This document shows positions 9,601-19,080 of a stretch of DNA of 64,000 nt, piece after piece (the first letter of the stretch is position 1; every line of letters begins with the position of its first letter). The DNA is from Siderastrea siderea (Eukaryota; Cnidaria; Anthozoa; Scleractinia; Rhizangiidae). The position numbers were made by a program, and so were the translations under genes. The stretch is taken from positions 30,651,152 to 30,715,151 of the forward strand of contig OZ034977.1 of assembly GCA_964030785.1 (NCBI GenBank). The letters are read 5' to 3'. The notes beneath the pieces were generated by a model. The model worked only from the letters and a program-made list of their open reading frames with translations. It did no database searches and was not told the DNA's origin.

Positions 9601-12132
9601 TGCTTTAGTTGCTAAATAGGAAAAAAAACACAACTTCACAAATTTGTTTGTTTACACTACTGATCAGACTCCAGCATTCCAATTCCATAATCAACTCTGG
9701 CTTTTTTCTCTAAATTACAGAAAAAGCCTATAAAAGGATCATGGCAAGTATTTATTGGCTTCCATCATTTGACAAATTTAATGGTGGCAGAAATCATGGT
9801 CAAGAAATGTTTGAACATTATGTCATAAAAATTTCCTTGGCTTGCTAGTGAAGAATAAACATATCACAAAAAATTACTGACTCCATTTGAAATGGAGTTG
9901 AGAAATACTTGTCAGCCTGAGCCTAATTAATTTAAATTTCATGGACAAGACAAAAATTATGTCCAGGGCTAAATAAAAAAAAATGTGATCAACAGTAGCA
10001 GGAAATCATCATTTGATAGAAGAAATAATTATTCTTGACCACCAACAATTACAGGAAAGTTTGTCAGAGCTTTCAGAACCCATCCGAGCCCTTGGTCAAT
10101 ATTACTGATATACAGCCTTGTTTTGGTGACGAGGCTGCAAGATCCCTAATATGTAGATCGACCCTGGTCACAGTTCATGGCCAGCACATGGTGGTAGATG
10201 TAGATGGCCTCGCGGATTTTGCATGACAGTAGGTGCGATAATTCTCTTGGCCAAAGAACTTTGTACTGGCCCAATCAATGGAGTGCTCCTGCGACTGGAT
10301 GCTCCTTTTAGCTCCGACTTGCAGTGCTCATTTAGCCCAGTGCCTAGCCTCCTTGCCATTTCACCAATACATTCTGCCTCACAATCTTGGCATTTGATGT
10401 GGTAGACGGCCTTACAACGCGATGACTGAGGGTACAACACCTTGTAAGGCAAGAATGGTGCCTCCTTTTGTTACTGCGCATAAGTTCTGTGCATCTCAGG
10501 TCTGGTCCGGGATATTCAAGTTTCTTAAGGAATTTGCCTTAAACTAATACAAAGGTATTTTACACAGCTTACGACTATGTGGGAAAAGTAGCTCTTAGCA
10601 AGGGCTATCTGAATCCAAAATGAAAATTAGGGTAACCACACATTTTTCAGAAAAAGCTTAAATTTCAAATGAAAATGCCATTGATACATTCTTTGTATTT
10701 TAAAGCATTTTTAGAATTATGGTTGCTTAAAATTATCTCTGAAAATGTGTGGTTACCCACATTTTTCTTTTTAGACTCCAATAACCCTTGACAAGATCTG
10801 CTTTTCCCCCCACAATCTACAAGAGGGGGGCATTGGGACCTATCAGAAACCGAAAAACCGGCCAAAATTTTCACCAAAACCGAAAAACCGGAAGAAAAAT
10901 CGCTCAAAACTGAAAAATGCCAAGAATAATGATCAAAACCTCAAATTTGTGATTTTCAATCCCTCAACCCTTGATACAACAGCAAAATATAGGCCTCAAG
11001 GACCATTCAATGCCTTGTTATACTGCTTGCAGCACGAATTTGATGCGCATTATCCCGAAGAAAATTTTTGCAATGTTCTCCATCTCATATGAAGGTGAAA
11101 CTTTTGTAATGAACTCAGAAAGGTTAGTACAATGTGCCAATTGCTCGCAAGAACCGAATAGCCACTTTTTGTTCATAAAAACAAAACCGAAACCCGAATG
11201 TCAGAAAGGGAAAAACCGAAAACCGCAGTGGATACCCAAACCGAAAAACCGGGGATTTTAAGTGCAAAAACCGAAAAACCGATCTCCTACAACATAGCAA
11301 AACTTTTAATACAAACTTAATGAAATACAGATTGAAAATTTAATAAATGCGATTTGTACTGACTAGCGAATGAACGCTAAAATTTATTTTCCTCAGAAAC
11401 ATCCATGTCCCACCGAAGAAAACTCCCAGGGGGGGGGGTACTCCCTTATATGGCCTCAACGGAGACGTGCGGCCCGATAGGGTATGGTTTTGAGAAGGTT
11501 TTGTCTTGAACGGGGTATCGATTTCACCATTTTTTGTCTTAAACAGGGTACCGTCACACTACCTTGTGTATTCGTTAATTTACAGAAACTTCGCCACAAG
11601 CCGCATTTTTACCAGTTTGCCAATGTACGGCATATTGAATCAAGAAACAGCCTCTGACTAGTCCATTCTAGCTGTAAAGAGAGTATGATGTTTGGTTAAA
11701 TGTCTTAGACAGGGTACGAAAAATCTGAATTTTGTCTTAAACAGGGTTAGTAGCAAAATTCAGAGATTTTTGTCTTAAACAGGGTCAGGGTTTAAACACC
11801 AGGGCCACACCTCCCTACCCGAGCATCTGCTGAGTGCCTCCCCCCCCCGACGGGAGAAAACTTTAGCTCGAACAAGTGAAGTTTACGTAACACGTCCCGG
11901 CTAGCAGAGGTCTCGACTTCTGCGTGCAGGGAAACGTACTGCACTAACTCTGACTAACTGGAAGCTGAGCTGAAATTTTGAGCTGTGACTACTGATAACA
12001 GTTTTTCTACGATGAAGCAAAATTCAAGAAAGAAAAGAGAGAGAAGACGACTGAACACAAGCTATTCTTACCTTCGCTACCCATTAAAACGACGTAAATT
12101 ACTGTGAAGAAAAAACAACCGGCTAATTTCAT
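3696..12132 (-). CDS. MSRB3-like: Methionine-R-sulfoxide reductase B, MSRB3-like, four exons
   Basis: Reduces methionine-R-sulfoxide in proteins. Coding exons on the minus strand are 12132-12072, 9611-9503, 7031-6827 and 3917 downward; their phases join without a break. Residues 1-20 form a hydrophobic leader ([20 protein letters not shown]), pointing to the secretory pathway as in ER forms of MSRB3. The MsrB fold follows: [15 protein letters not shown] near residues 41-56, zinc cysteines C74/C77 (CTVC) and C123/C126 (CADC, formed across the last intron), GSGWPSF around W94, [12 protein letters not shown], and catalytic cysteine C146 in RYCIN. The catalytic position is Cys, not selenocysteine. 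The C-terminus is uncertain: read-through reaches TAA at 3696-3698 (about 198 residues), but a good donor (GTAAG) after 3818 could splice to an unseen short last exon. The family call is secure; the paralogue name is inferred from the leader. Confidence 0.9.
3818..3917 (-). CDS. MsrB exon 4: catalytic Cys segment
   Basis: Begins after TTCCAG and reads [20 protein letters not shown] then [13 protein letters not shown], with the catalytic Cys in RYCIN. The exon either ends at the GTAAG donor after 3818 or reads on to TAA at 3696. The read-through tail is rich in Phe, Lys and Gln and does not look conserved, so the spliced alternative is credible. Confidence 0.85.
4000..6185 (-). other. MsrB intron 3, mostly unique sequence
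   Basis: Lies within the last MsrB intron. Near 4776-4880 there are stretches such as CTGAAACTTTTCGCTCTGAA and AAAAGCCCGAAAGTGTTCC that look like a decayed copy of the GTTTCTCGAAAG element family (intact copy at 63748-63961). Otherwise no coding signal is seen. Confidence 0.35.
6186..6480 (+). repeat. Interspersed repeat with a GGAC tetranucleotide run
   Basis: Two copies of GCGATTTCCCGCCAAGAAAA are followed by a pyrimidine-rich stretch, a CGGACGGACGGATGGACGGA run, GACGTCACAACCAAAATTTT, and an end rich in GGAGCTCCGCTGGCGGGC. It is far more GC-rich than its surroundings, as expected of a recent insertion. Several overlapping frames are open, but none gives a recognisable protein. Confidence 0.4.
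6674..6692 (+). repeat. Poly-C homopolymer tract
   Basis: An uninterrupted run of C in MsrB intron 3. Its length in the assembly may be unreliable. Confidence 0.85.
6827..7031 (-). CDS. MsrB exon 3: first zinc motif and substrate-pocket segment
   Basis: Encodes [20 protein letters not shown] followed by [20 protein letters not shown] and [14 protein letters not shown]. It holds the CxxC zinc motif and the tryptophan of the substrate pocket. The donor GTGAGT follows at 6826. The last codons give the first Cys of the second CxxC, completed by exon 4. Confidence 0.9.
7491..8070 (+). mobile_element. TTAA-bounded MITE, family A copy 1 (with nested insertion)
   Basis: Left end TTAAGGACAGTGCCTCC; right end GGAGGAGGCATAGTCCTTAA, the imperfect reverse complement. 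The body includes the hallmark CATGCATTTTTCAGA and TTTTGGATTCCAACAGCC phrases shared with copies at 10445-10815 and 48864-49265. It is longer than the 402-bp copy because of a foldback insertion at about 7668-7811. It lies in MsrB intron 2. Confidence 0.75.
7668..7811 (+). mobile_element. Short foldback insertion nested in the family A MITE
   Basis: Left arm CAATAAACTCATAACTGGAA and right arm TTCCAATTATGAGTTTATTA are near-perfect inverted repeats. The 402-bp family A sibling lacks this segment. The centre reads CCCTGAGGAAGATTTTCGAA, reminiscent of hammerhead-type pseudo-LTR motifs of Penelope-like elements, but too short to classify. Confidence 0.5.
8067..8276 (+). mobile_element. TTAA-bounded MITE, family B copy 1
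   Basis: About 210 bp: left TTAACCCTTTAAGCCCC, right GGGGGCTTAAAGAGTTAA. Its first TTAA is also the last TTAA of the family A element on its left. It contains GGGAGAATTTGAT and AGATGCTTGTCACT, shared in inverted order with copy 2. Confidence 0.75.
8371..8577 (-). mobile_element. TTAA-bounded MITE, family B copy 2, inverted
   Basis: Left TTAACCCATTAAGCCCC, right GGGGGCTTAA. Internal AGTGACAAGCATCTCATTTC is the reverse complement of the 3' part of copy 1, so it lies in the opposite orientation. Its terminal TTAA is shared with the family C element to the right. Confidence 0.75.
8574..8800 (+). mobile_element. TTAA-bounded MITE, family C, enclosing a 115-bp-type monomer
   Basis: Left TTAATCCTTTCACTCCCACG, right TGGGAGTGAGAGGGTTAA. 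Between them lies one monomer of the dispersed ~115-bp repeat (TTTCATTTGAAAAGGTTTCA then ATTTCATCCACAGACT). This links the dispersed repeat to a defined TTAA-ended element. Confidence 0.65.
9282..9495 (+). mobile_element. TTAA-bounded MITE, family B copy 3, next to a splice donor
   Basis: Left TTAACCATTTAAGCCCTAAC, right CAGGGCTTAAAGGTTTAA, with ACAAATTCTCCCTCCATAAG inside. It is more diverged than the other two copies. It ends within 10 bases of the exon 2 donor of MsrB. Confidence 0.65.
9503..9611 (-). CDS. MsrB exon 2: N-terminal part of the MsrB domain
   Basis: Reads [18 protein letters not shown] then [19 protein letters not shown], the conserved N-terminal MsrB helix region. The acceptor is TTTAG at 9613-9612 and the donor GT is at 9502-9501. 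The intron begins only a few bases before a TTAA-bounded MITE (9282-9495). Confidence 0.85.
10100..10452 (-). pseudogene. Penelope-like element remnant: GIY-YIG endonuclease
   Basis: The minus-strand reading gives [20 protein letters not shown] followed by [19 protein letters not shown]. This matches the GIY-YIG layout of Penelope-like retroelements (VY-x-I-x-C-x-x-C then IGE and RLGTRLxEH). After frame shifts it resumes as [20 protein letters not shown] and a stop near 10155, which matches the family's C-terminal KIREAI...NRDQG region. No reverse transcriptase domain is adjacent. It is a dead 5'-truncated copy inside MsrB intron 1. Confidence 0.7.
10445..10815 (-). mobile_element. Family A MITE, decayed copy 2
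   Basis: Contains GGTGCCTCCTTTTGTTACTG, ATTCAAGTTTCTTAAGGAAT and GAAAATGTGTGGTTACCCAC, the inverted equivalent of the copy at 48864-49265. The terminal TTAA has decayed. It abuts the Penelope remnant. Confidence 0.55.
11426..11855 (+). mobile_element. GGGGGTACTCCC-type foldback repeat, copy 1
   Basis: Left TCCCAGGGGGGGGGTACTCC; right GAGTGCCTCCCCCCCCCGAC then GGGA, imperfect inverted ends. The interior repeats TTTTGTCTTAAACAGGGT several times. Related copies lie near 16150-16545, 52580-53550 and 53689-54170. Confidence 0.55.
12072..12132 (-). CDS. MsrB exon 1: start codon and signal peptide
   Basis: The ATG lies at 12132-12130 on the minus strand. Twenty codons plus one base end at a GTAAG donor (12071-12070). 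The peptide is short and hydrophobic with a small-residue end (MGSEG), fitting a cleavable leader. It is too short to stand out as an isolated ORF, and was chosen because its phase-1 donor matches the phase of exon 2. Confidence 0.7.
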
Positions 12133-14086
12133 TCCTTGATCTGTTGCTCCACTGCCGAGAATCTAACGAGCGAGGACTGGGAACGAAAGGAAGAGGGTGA
12201 AGCCTGATGGGAAAAATATTCCTTCCTGTCTCGCGCCAATCGGAAAACATAGAATGTAGTGATAGTCTGTGATCATGTACTGTCCCCAGACCAATCGACT
12301 CGAAATTCTTTCACTAAAGGCTGCAATCAGCTTCATAATTTACGTATATCATTTCCGGGGGACGTCTAGGGGTGAAGGGCTGCGGAACCCTCCCTTCTTT
12401 TAACAGATTCAAACCCGAAAATCGCATTTGTGCTAAATTCTATAGTTTTTATATGGCGAATATTTTTCATGTGTCTTTTTCAATCTTCATATAATCAACT
12501 GCATTCATAGCATACTAACAGGGGCCTCTAGCTCTGGGGAGGACCCATTCTCTGTCAAGAGTTGGTGCACTTAGCGAGCAATAAGATCACTTACCCTGAA
12601 GCTGTTGAAATAAAATAAGCCCTTTTATCTCAGTCTGTGTCATTATTTTGTGAAGTTTATTTGCTTGTGTGGTTTTGATTTTGATAATTAAATTATCTTA
12701 ATTATGTGCTCGTTTGACTGCGTCACTGGCTTTCGGTTCTCTTATCTTCCACATGGCTTGTGTTCTTTCGGGTCACATAACTGAATAATCCCGACCGATT
12801 AATTTTCACGATAAACACCTGTCTGAAAAGCTGGGGGTGGCTTTGATTGTTACAGGGGAGCGCGGGGCTGGGATAAAACCAAAAACAAATTGCACTTAGC
12901 CGAATCGCACTCCCCTTACTTTTAACTGTGCGCACACCAAGTTATGGGTGCACTTCGGAAGTTTGGAAATGCCGGCAAAAACTGAACGATTATAAGCCTA
13001 CTGAAATAGGATGCTGCAGTTCCATTTCGCTTCCTTGAAATGCAAATTCCAATCACTAGTTACCATAAGAATCAAGAAAGAACGGGGAAAAAAACGAGAA
13101 AGAGGAAAAAAGAAACAATGATCGATCACGTGACTGGAAGAAAAAGGCGCCAAAACCTTGCGAAGTGTTGCAGCCAGCGGCGTTTCTTTGCAAAGCTGAG
13201 TGAACCAATGAAACTGCTCCTCGATGCTCCGAATTGAACGTCCGAGAAGAGATTTTTAAAAAAGTCTTCCATGTTGCCTGGCTCTAAATTTTGTTGTATT
13301 CATCATCCAAAGCGGATTGAAGCTGTATGATTTCACCATTGTAGCTGCGAGAGTTGAAACGAACACAAATCTCAAAACGTTGTGGGTCAAGGGCCGCGGA
13401 CGGAATGTGGTATTAAAACAACAATGAATCAAACAAGTGGGAAAGCAATTCAACTTATTTTGCAATACATCGTACTTTATTTGAACATTTGGAGCTGTTT
13501 GAACTCAGAGGCGCATCGACTGAAGGTAAAACGATGTTATTTTGTGTAGTAAGCTTATATATCCGAAAAAAATGTCACGCTTTCTGGTTGTCAGTTTTAA
13601 ATTTAAACTTGTTCAGTGCTTATTTACCTTGATTTTGGTAGTGAATCACCGAAAACGTATAACACTTATTATTAAACGGTTCTCTCCAATTCTACTTTGT
13701 TTTATTTTGTATCATGTCTTGGAATTTTGGTGTCCAAAGCTTTCCGTATAATACCTACATTTTGTGAACATTTGTTGAGAGTGCGACGGTGAAGGAAATC
13801 GTAAACACAACGCCAAAGACTAAATAGACTTAGGCTTTAAGTTTGAGTTTCTTTTTTCAACAAAGCTTCTTGCTCGTCCTAAGAAATCAAACACGCTGCA
13901 ACAATTTCGCTGTGGTAATTTCTCCCTAGTTTTACTCTGCTGCAAAGTGATTTTTCTTGGTTATTTACTCAAGCCGAGTTGCTCGCGAAGAGTAACTTTT
14001 GGCCGCTACAGACAGAACAAAACAGGTTATATATGTTTGCTCACGCCATGAACGTGCAGCCAACAGGAATATGATGCACGCTTACA
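12133..14086. promoter_or_regulatory. Upstream region of the MsrB gene, otherwise unassigned
   Basis: Intergenic sequence before the minus-strand MsrB start. The first ~100 bases (GCCGAGAATCTAACGAGCGA) are moderately CpG-bearing and are the logical place for the promoter, but no TATA or initiator is convincing. Nothing else recognisable is seen up to the MITE at 14087. Confidence 0.3.
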
Positions 14087-14355
14087 TAAAGGCCCAGTAA
14101 TACGGGCAACATTTTCGTTTAACTTGTCGGACAACTGTTGCGCTGCAAGTGGAAATCGTTTGTTGCGCGTATTACCACCTCCCCGCGCAGCAAATTTTAG
14201 TGTTGCAAAAAGTAGACGTCGCTTTTACTTTTTACAACATGAAACTTTGTTGCACGCGGAGGTGGTAATACGCGCAACAAACAATCTCAACTTGCAACGC
14301 AACGTTGTTGCACGACAAGCTGCACGAAAATACTGCCCGTTTTACTTAGCCTTAA
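14087..14355. mobile_element. Long-hairpin MITE with TAA/TTAA ends
   Basis: The two halves are near-complete inverted repeats. Left TAAAGGCCCAGTAATACGGG and GTTTGTTGCGCGTATTACCA; right GGTGGTAATACGCGCAACAA and ATACTGCCCGTTTTACTTAG ending CCTTAA. The open frame 14124-14366 is a by-product of the hairpin. Ends and size fit a Harbinger-type MITE, which is an inference. Confidence 0.75.
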
Positions 14356-14610
14356 GGTGGATTTGATTGCGCTGATTTGCTAGCTATGTCATAAACAAAA
14401 CTGGATCTCACCAGCATATCATCAACTGAGAAAAAAAAGCCACGTAAAGACCAGAAGTAGACTTGACATCATCACGGTTTAGTTCAAGTTTAACGTCACG
14501 TCATTTATAACGAGTTCAATACATTTTCTTAGAACTTAGAAAGGAGTTACAAAAGCTGGCTTGGTTTCTAAAATTTTTTAGCAAACCAAGTCCAAAATAA
14601 GTTAGTAGCA

Positions 14611-14733
14611 GCCTTAGTACCCAGGCGTTCACTTCCCGCTCAGTCGTCGACTAGACGCGAAATGTTATCGGTGACGTCACATTTGGCGCCAAGTCCATTG
14701 AGCGGGAAGAGAACTGCTGGGTACTAGGCTGAA
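14611..14733. mobile_element. 123-bp foldback MITE with a perfect 9-bp target duplication
   Basis: Left arm GCCTTAGTACCCAGGCGTTC then CTTCCCGCTCA; right arm TGAGCGGGAAGAGAACTGCT then GGGTACTAGGC. TTAGTAGCA occurs directly before (14602-14610) and directly after (14734-14742). A 9-bp duplication is characteristic of Mutator-like elements. The centre carries a GTGACGTCAC palindrome. Confidence 0.8.
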
Positions 14734-15019
14734 TTAGTAGCAATTAAAATGCTGAGACAAGAAAACGCCAGGCGAAGACTGACTAGCAGAGAAAGGAAAG
14801 AAAACTGAATGAACGGAAACAGAAGAAGGAGAATCCAGAGGAAGAGATTAGAGAGGAGTAAAGAAATCCAGGAGCCTAAGAAATCCTAAACCCTGGGGAC
14901 CCAAACACAACCAAGGAAACAGTGGTTAATCGATCTAACCGAGGAGCACACAGCGCAGCTATCATCTAGCCTTGTAACCCCACTTTTTTTTTTATCATAT
15001 ATCGAACGGGAACAGCGCG

Positions 15020-16140
15020 ACGGATATTTAACTAAGGGAGATTGTTTTTTCGTATTCTTTGTAATTAAGGTGCGATTTGCGCCACACCGAAGGCCAACGA
15101 ACTGGGACGGGCAACAGACAGACCCCCAAGAAACCAGCGGACTTTGGCGCGACTGCTCGGAAGCTCTGGTAAGAAAGATCGTCCGGCAGAGAGCCGAGAC
15201 TAGTATACAATCGAGAAAAAGAGGTCAAACGAACTTTGCAAAAACGTGACGGTTCCTGAGAGATATCGTTGTAGGGACAAAATTAGAGCAAAAATTAAAA
15301 CATTGCTCTATTAAAAAATAACGGAAAATAAAGTACCAGGTACATGAACCAAAGCCAGTCTTTTAACCTGGGACACTTGCCAGTACGGAGACTGGCACAT
15401 TTCCTGCCAAAACCAAACACGTTGAGATCTCCTTTAAGAATAGGAGCATAACAGCATTGACTGCTAACAGCCTCCGATTTAGTTTTCCAGATAAACGCTC
15501 ATACAAGCTTCTTAGAAGAATGGGAAACCCATAAGGGGACGAGAGCTGGGACATTTGACAATCGACTCCTTCTTAAAACACTAAATGTCATTGCCCGGCC
15601 AATAAAGGAAAGATCTCTTTGCTTCCATGAGCTAAGCTCCAGATCCCGGTTCGTATTTGTGAACAATTCCGTAACAAGTGGTAAAGGTCCGTTGTGTCAT
15701 CTGCATACTGGGAATTTTTTAAAATTGAAGGTCCCCGGCTTCAGGGAGCTGGAACCCTCAATGTCTTTGCACTACCGATAAAACTTCCAAAGTAAAACAT
15801 ATAATAGGGGGACGGGGGACAGCCTTGCCACACCCCTCTACCCAGAAAAACTGGAACAGTAAGTTTACCATAGTTGCAATTTATACGAGTAAAATATAAT
15901 AATGACCCAGCGAAAGAAAAAAGGGCCGAAACCGGGGCTAAGGTTCTCGCGAGATATTCATGATCTAGACGATCAAATGCCCCCTCTTGGTCAAGCGTGA
16001 CTAAAATTCCAGCTTCATTTGTTCTATCGATCAAGTCTAAGGTATCCCTTATCAGTGGCAAATTCCAAAAATGAGCCTGCAGCACCAGGGTGAGACCGCA
16101 CCGCAGTCTGACCCTGGTGCACCACAGAAGGCATGACCCG
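15020..16140 (-). pseudogene. Tx1/L1-like LINE reverse transcriptase remnant
   Basis: Minus-strand frames read VMPSVVHQGQTAV, then LDLIDRTNEAGILVTLDQEG and AFDRLDHEYLA (RT block A, with D at the first metal site), then RGVWQGCPPSP (RGVRQGCPLSP block), then QYADDTTDLYHLL with the YADD catalytic box at 15707-15696. Past it, WKQRDLSFIGRAMTFSVLRR matches the post-RT segment. Several frameshifts and stops separate the blocks, so this is dead. The AFDRVDH and QGCP wording favours the L1/Tx1 group. The 5' part with endonuclease is absent. Confidence 0.75.
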
Positions 16141-16149
16141 TTTCAGACG

Positions 16150-16545
16150 CACGGTGATGATTTTTGCTCGGGAGGGGGTACTTATTAAAGTTTCGTCCGG
16201 GGAAGCTCCACCCCACGGTTCAAACCCATATCCCCGCCCCATACCCTTTAATTTACTAATCTTTATCGAAATGATACCCCTTTATATACCTAGAACAAAA
16301 ATTGCACCTCTTTTAAACCTCAAAAATAAACCAAATACTATAGATCAAGCCAGCTCCAAAACTTTCGTTTTTATTTGCGTTACGATTTCTGCCAAAATTT
16401 TGGAAACATTTAGGTTTAGCTGCTATCTCTTTCAGTTTATGTGAATTTAAGCGACCCTTTAGCATACTGAAACAGTAAATTTCCCTTCCCTTCAGTATAC
16501 TGCAAGCGCGAAAAAAGCACACCTTTCAGGCGGAACATTTCCGTA
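16150..16545 (-). repeat. GGGGGTAC-type repeat, partial copy
   Basis: Starts GGGAGGGGGTACTTATTA and contains GGTTCAAACCCATATCCCCG and CCCCATACCCTTTAATTTAC, the inverted counterpart of the AGGGTATGGTTTTTGA phrase in the other copies. It directly abuts the LINE remnant. Confidence 0.45.
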
Positions 16546-16734
16546 TACTCCACCATAGCGAGTATCAGTCCCTCGGATCTTTGAGGCTAGCTAATAACCT
16601 ATATTATTGCTATGGAAAGTTCCTAACCATGAAATGTTGGAAACCCTCACTTCCAAAGATAAGCTACTTGGCCACAATTATTCCATGGGAAAAGTTTTCA
16701 AGTTTTTCGAGTCACAATCATTAAGCTAAGTTCA

Positions 16735-17250
16735 TTGAACAGGTTACATCCACGGGTGCCTTCCAATCTTCAGATTTTTCATGCTCGGCCCATCAAAAAC
16801 ATGGCGCGGGAATTTCCTTCTTGCCAGAGATTTGCAGACTTCTGGTATGGCGATGCGATTGTTACCAGCTGTCCGGGTCTTTTATTGATACAAGCTACCA
16901 GAAAAGAGGCTCGCGAAAATGGGCTATATACCCAACAACTTTGCGGTTACCAAAGTCCATCTCATGCCGGTCGTTTGTATGGACATAGCCTACCTTAGGG
17001 CTGTAGTCGAACACAGAGACAGCCTTCTTGTGTTTGCAATTCGCACGATCTTCGGATGTCTTTCTGGTTCACCGTATTATACAAGTGAAAATCGTAATTT
17101 GTGCAACTGATTTTGTATACTGTACCAGATTTGGGGCGGTCTGGATCATTTTGAGCTTTCGTACAAGGGAAGAGGCTGTTGAAGGTTACTTGTTGTTTGT
17201 AGGCGACTTTGATCTGTTGTTGTCTTATAGGGCGCATGGCCAATTCGTTC
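16735..17250 (-). pseudogene. Second Penelope-like remnant: GIY-YIG region and C-terminus
   Basis: Minus strand: QVTFNSLFPCTKAQNDPDRP then SGTVYKISCTNYDFHLYNT, a decayed GIY-YIG start, followed after a shift by VFDYSPKVGYVHTNDRHEMD and FGNRKVVGYIAHFREPLFW and finally RIAIPEVCKSLAR. These are the successive conserved blocks of one Penelope-like subfamily, different from the copy at 10100-10452. Stops and shifts make it non-functional. Confidence 0.65.
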
Positions 17251-18889
17251 CGAATGCTTTACACGTAGGAGAGTCTACAAAGCCATAAGAAGTGAGTTTG
17301 GTTGGTAGGTCTTATAACGCTCCCTCGCATCTATTAATTGTTTGTTAAGTGGACTGCGCCGGCTGCGTCGGTTACAATTAGCCTTTCTAAAAGGGCGACG
17401 TTTATGGCTTTAACATTGAGTGAAAAGAAATCAGTAAAGAGAACCAAAAGGGATAGAGCGATGCTGTTCTTTGATGACTTGTGTCAGTTGTTCTTGTTGT
17501 TGTTGTTGCTGGGTTTTTTTTGTTTGTTTGTTTTTTAATTGGAACCTCGCAAAAGCGGTTTTACAAACCCGAGGTTTGGCTTTGCAGAGCTATATATAAA
17601 TTTCAACTGAGCCAAACAATTTTTGTAAAGTCGCGTTTGCGAGACTCATGACAAAAAATCAACGAAGAAATCACAATCGAGAACATTTTAATGCTTTTAA
17701 CTTTTTTTATTTCATTTTATTGTAAGAGTCTTAGTCATCGCATTTATGGAAAGGGTATAATGTGATAGCCGACACTGCCAGCTACTGCCATTTGAAAGCA
17801 CAGTCCCCCACATTAACAACAGGATGGTAAGCCTGTTGACGGTTGACTTTGACCCCCAGCTGCCCCCAGGGCAATGCTGACTCATTGAAGGAAATAATAT
17901 TGATATTACTGTGTGAATATGGGCACGAGGCGTATTGCGTTGTGAAATACGTGCGACCCCAGTACCACAAATATCCTCTCTGACATAAATGTGGGTTCAA
18001 ACATCCGTCTGATGTTCTTCCGTGATATAAGTCACACCATCGAGCTTTCTGACTTAAGAAATGGCTGTTTTCAAAGATTTATTCATGAAACCTGATTGTT
18101 GGCATCATATTACCGGGTGATCATGCTTTCCTTGAAGATAAATCTATTGGAACGGTTTAAATGTTCGATTACACGTGTCATAAGTCTACCGTACCTTCGT
18201 TGGGTCGATCAAGTCACCAGCAAGGAATATTTAAAGGACAACTGAAGGCCGAAAAGATACTGCGAAAATTACAATTTAAAAATGATAATTTGAAAATGCG
18301 ATTGACGAGTTATTTTTCATACAAATTCTTACTACAAAGTTTACATTCATTATAACGTTTGGAGAGCATCGTTTCCCAAGCATTTCAAGGCGCGGAAAAA
18401 GACCCATTCTTTCTTGCATCCTGGATATTTAGACAATTAGAGCGCTAGCTAAGGTCAGAGAGGAAGCTATATGCCAATTATTTCGTTTATTTATATACAC
18501 AGTCGTTGCTAGGCCACTTAAATTCGACAGCTGGGCTGATGTCCACAGGGAAAGTGTTTTGTTTTAATGTTTTAACCCTGATAAAGACTTTAAAGACGAC
18601 GTCCAACTTATAATATCATTTGATCAGAGGCATTCTGAGGAGTATATTGAAATTATCCATATCTCCGAGAAACACACGTATAAAAATTACTCTTAATCTT
18701 ATCGAATGAGCTCGATCGGTTTCGTGTTATTGTACAAATTTCGTTCAATTTTTTTCGCCTTTTAATATTATTTTACACTTTTATTTGCCATAGACTAAAA
18801 AGAATTGTTTTGTTTTGCCACATGTTACAGTATATGTCATTGTAAATGAGCCCCAGGACAGAATATAAGTTTTAAAAAGTTACTATCAA
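17251..18889. other. Intergenic stretch, low-complexity and unassigned
   Basis: Contains a TTGTTGTTGTTGTTGCTGGG and TTTTTTTGTTTGTTTG low-complexity stretch near 17490-17540. Around 17540-17650 GCAAAAGCGGTTTTACAAAC and GTAAAGTCGCGTTTGCGAG look weakly inverted. No gene is recognised. Confidence 0.35.
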
Positions 18890-19080
18890 ATCAACCTGAT
18901 TTCATCCACAGACTTGAAACTTAGAACCACCTTGCGTAGAATTGTAAACGGTATCACAAGAAAGCAATATGCTGAAAAGCTGATCTGAATTTACCATTTT
19001 GTACTGTACAATCATGTATAATGAACAGTATATTACACAAAAATACTGCTAAACTTCCTGAGCTTTCATTTCGGTCAGTA
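18890..19080 (-). repeat. 115-bp-type repeat monomers, inverse orientation
   Basis: TGATTTCATCCACAGACTTG, AACTTAGAACCACCTTGC and GAGCTTTCATTTCGGTCAGT mark about one and a half monomers. Confidence 0.6.

Noticed and set aside
14124..14366. 80-codon frame
   Set aside because: Lies wholly within the hairpin MITE at 14087-14355; both strands are open because of the palindrome.
16735..16998. 87-codon plus-strand frame
   Set aside because: It is the antisense of the Penelope remnant, whose minus-strand reading has clear family blocks.
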